The notes below the pieces were generated by a model. It was not told where the DNA came from. It saw only the letters and a list, made by a program, of their open reading frames with translations, and did no database searches. A stretch of 55,904 bases of DNA from Thalassotalea sp. 42_200_T64 (lineage in GTDB: Bacteria; Pseudomonadota; Gammaproteobacteria; Enterobacterales; Alteromonadaceae). Shown one piece after another: positions 54,570-55,904 of the stretch. Positions within the stretch are counted from its first letter, which is position 1; each line of letters opens with the position of its first letter. The stretch lies in assembly GCA_002162925.1 (NCBI GenBank), contig MABC01000019.1:1-55904 (forward strand), given 5' to 3'. Both the position numbers and the translations under genes were made by a program.

Positions 54570-55690
54570 CTCAAACATCAACGCTACAGCAGATCATTCA
54601 AGATGGTTTGCAAGGCTTAAAGCAGGATTCACTTTCGCCAGATCAATGGCAGGTGTTGCACCACTTACAAGGATGCAGAACGGAACGTATGGGAAGTTTT
54701 CAATGGCATTGTCGTCATTGTGACCAAGATACGACATGGTATTGCTCCTGTCGAGACAGACACTGTCCTACGTGCCAATGCACTGCCCGAGAAAAGTGGT
54801 TGCGGACTCGTCAGCAAGACTTGCTACCCGTGACTTATCATCACTTGGTATTTACGCTGCCACATCAGTTTAATCACTGGACACAAGTGTGTCCTGAAGT
54901 GGTATATAAGAGTCTGTTTAAATCCGTTTGGGAAACCTTGAATCATTTTGCCAACAAGCGCCATCACTTAGAAGGTAAGCTAGGCATGATGTCGGTATTG
55001 CATACTTGGGGGCAAAGCTTGTGTCAGCATATTCACTTGCATTGTTTAATACCCAGCGGGGTGATAAATGCGGAAAATGAGTGGCAAGGTACTCGAAAAC
55101 CAGGGTACTTGTTGCCTGTTAAAGCGCTGTCGGTCAAGTTCAAAAAGACGATGCTACAACATATTCATCAAGCCAAACTTGACGAAAAACTGACACGGAT
55201 GGATACAACGGATATCAACAAAACGCTAGATGATGTCAGTTCACTTAATTGGGTTGTTTACAGTAAACCCGCCATATCGCATGCCGATAGTGTAGTGCAA
55301 TATCTTGCTCGATATTGCAATCGAATTGGTGTTAGCCCAAGCCGATTAAGCTTAGTGAACCGCCATGAAGTGATATTACGATACAAGGATTATCGGACAG
55401 GTAAGCATTCGTCTATGACTCTTTCAACACAAGAATTGTTGCGACGATTTCTGCTCCATGTTCTGCCCAAAGGTTTCATGCGGCTGCGGTATTATGGTTT
55501 TATGGCAAATGCGATACGACGAAAGAGTCTAAAAGTGATTCGAAGTAGCCTAGCGCTGGTTGAATAAACATTAGACAAAGTGCTTGAAGCATCAAGCCAG
55601 GTGATTTGTCCACATTGTTCAGAGCCTGGCATGTTACTGATTAGCATACTAAAACCAGTGAAAGAACTCGGTAATCGACGAACGAGATAA
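54566..55690 (+). pseudogene. IS91-family HUH transposase with in-frame TAA
   Basis: Rolling-circle transposase. An N-terminal zinc-binding part (CSCRDRHCPTCQCTAREKWL), the HUH motif in HIHLHCLIPSG, and a Y2 motif YLARYCNRIGVS (two Tyr, four apart) are seen. The frame closes at a TAA at 55565-55567 after SSLALVE. The same frame then continues TLDKVLEASSQVICPHCSEPGMLL to a TAA at 55688-55690. The missing part holds a final C-x-x-C that relatives keep, so the TAA looks like a substitution at a CAA (Gln) codon. Without the last 40 residues activity is uncertain. Confidence 0.8.
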
Positions 55691-55904
55691 TTAAACTCGG
55701 TTGTTTAAAATATCGTGAACAATTTGCGATAGGGAAGGATTCCAGGGCAAACGAGTCTAAATTGAACAAATTTGATTTGCTAAAGGTAGAATCCCGATTT
55801 TTTTCGGTTATTTTCAGGAACTTCTAGGATCAAGTTGACGATCCTTTTTACCCATGGCATATAATGGTCTTTGCCTGAGATTATCATGGACCCAACCACC
55901 ATTA
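55691..55904. other. Right-edge non-coding stretch
   Basis: No ORF of note in 214 bases. It should include the right end of the IS91-type element, but I cannot place it. Confidence 0.4.

Larger units (their letters stand above)
53578..55690 (+). mobile_element. IS91-family element with tyrosine recombinase (ISSod25-like arrangement)
   Basis: Two coupled genes, a tyrosine recombinase (53718-54569) and an HUH/Y2 IS91-type transposase (54566-55690), form a unit known from a subgroup of IS91 elements that carries an upstream tyrosine recombinase. The interval given covers the leader inverted repeat and both genes; the true ends (oriIS/terIS) are not identified. IS91 elements lack terminal inverted repeats and make no target duplication, so ends cannot be read off by eye. 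Confidence 0.75.

Noticed and set aside
21646..55567. Alternative genetic code with TAA read as Gln throughout the genome
   Set aside because: Most intact genes in the window end with TAA at the expected protein end (nirC, nirF, glgB, deoA and others), and the interrupted genes also carry frameshifts and deletions. Decay is the simpler reading; only suppression or readthrough stays open.

Overview
The window looks like a chromosomal segment of a marine gammaproteobacterium of the Alteromonadales, most likely Colwelliaceae (Colwellia/Thalassotalea-like). This rests on AT-leaning codon use, a nirS-type denitrification cluster, TonB-dependent sugar uptake combined with glg genes, and the gene repertoire as a whole. 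It is an inference from gene content; no search was run.

Layout. (1) 182-748, minus: a membrane-anchored hemerythrin. (2) 1098-13501, plus: a nitrite-reduction and heme d1 operon, nirS - multiheme NirT-like protein - cupredoxin - nirC - nirF - nirD - nirL - nirG - nirH - nirJ - nirE - nirN - cysG-like. It has an FNR/DNR-type box upstream and a strong terminator after the last gene. Stem-loops lie after each of the first three cistrons. (3) 13577-23747, plus: glycogen/maltodextrin metabolism, with glgP and glgB intact. glgX is fused by a deletion to a 5'-truncated malQ, and an alpha-amylase lipoprotein gene is frameshifted. (4) 23842-39834: a starch/maltodextrin uptake locus. It holds two truncated hydrolases meeting tail to tail, two MFS sugar transporters, an aldo/keto reductase, a flavin-dependent (tryptophan-type) halogenase, a broken TonB-dependent receptor, a broken pullulanase, a broken GH97 glucosidase and a LacI-family regulator with an in-frame stop. 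Palindromes with the core ATACGTAT lie upstream of glgP and between the receptor and pullulanase genes, and probably mark the regulon of a LacI-type repressor. (5) 39958-53045: housekeeping genes, namely a two-gene spermidine-synthase-like unit, a cytidine deaminase remnant plus deoA, a peroxiredoxin, a KefB-like antiporter, DUF523, a DUF885 lipoprotein, tesB, an MscS channel and proBA. Within it is a 535-base gap holding a 15-copy heptamer array and an apparently orphan cyclic-di-GMP-I (GEMM) riboswitch on the minus strand. (6) 53046-55904: a repeat-rich gap and an IS91-family element made of a tyrosine recombinase gene and an HUH/Y2 transposase with an in-frame TAA.

How it fits together. 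The nir block encodes the cytochrome cd1 nitrite reductase, candidate electron donors (multiheme cytochrome, cupredoxin, NirC) and the whole path from precorrin-2 to heme d1. The sugar block would import and degrade alpha-glucans in the periplasm and cytoplasm, but it is decaying. It carries in-frame TAA codons at likely Gln positions, single-base frameshifts and internal deletions in at least nine genes, while the nir and core genes are clean. The most notable points are the orphan GEMM riboswitch, the paired operators forming a 40-base super-palindrome ahead of glgP, the six-heme NirT-like fusion with a CX3CH motif, the vestigial methyltransferase half of the cysG-like protein, and the locus-wide decay pattern.
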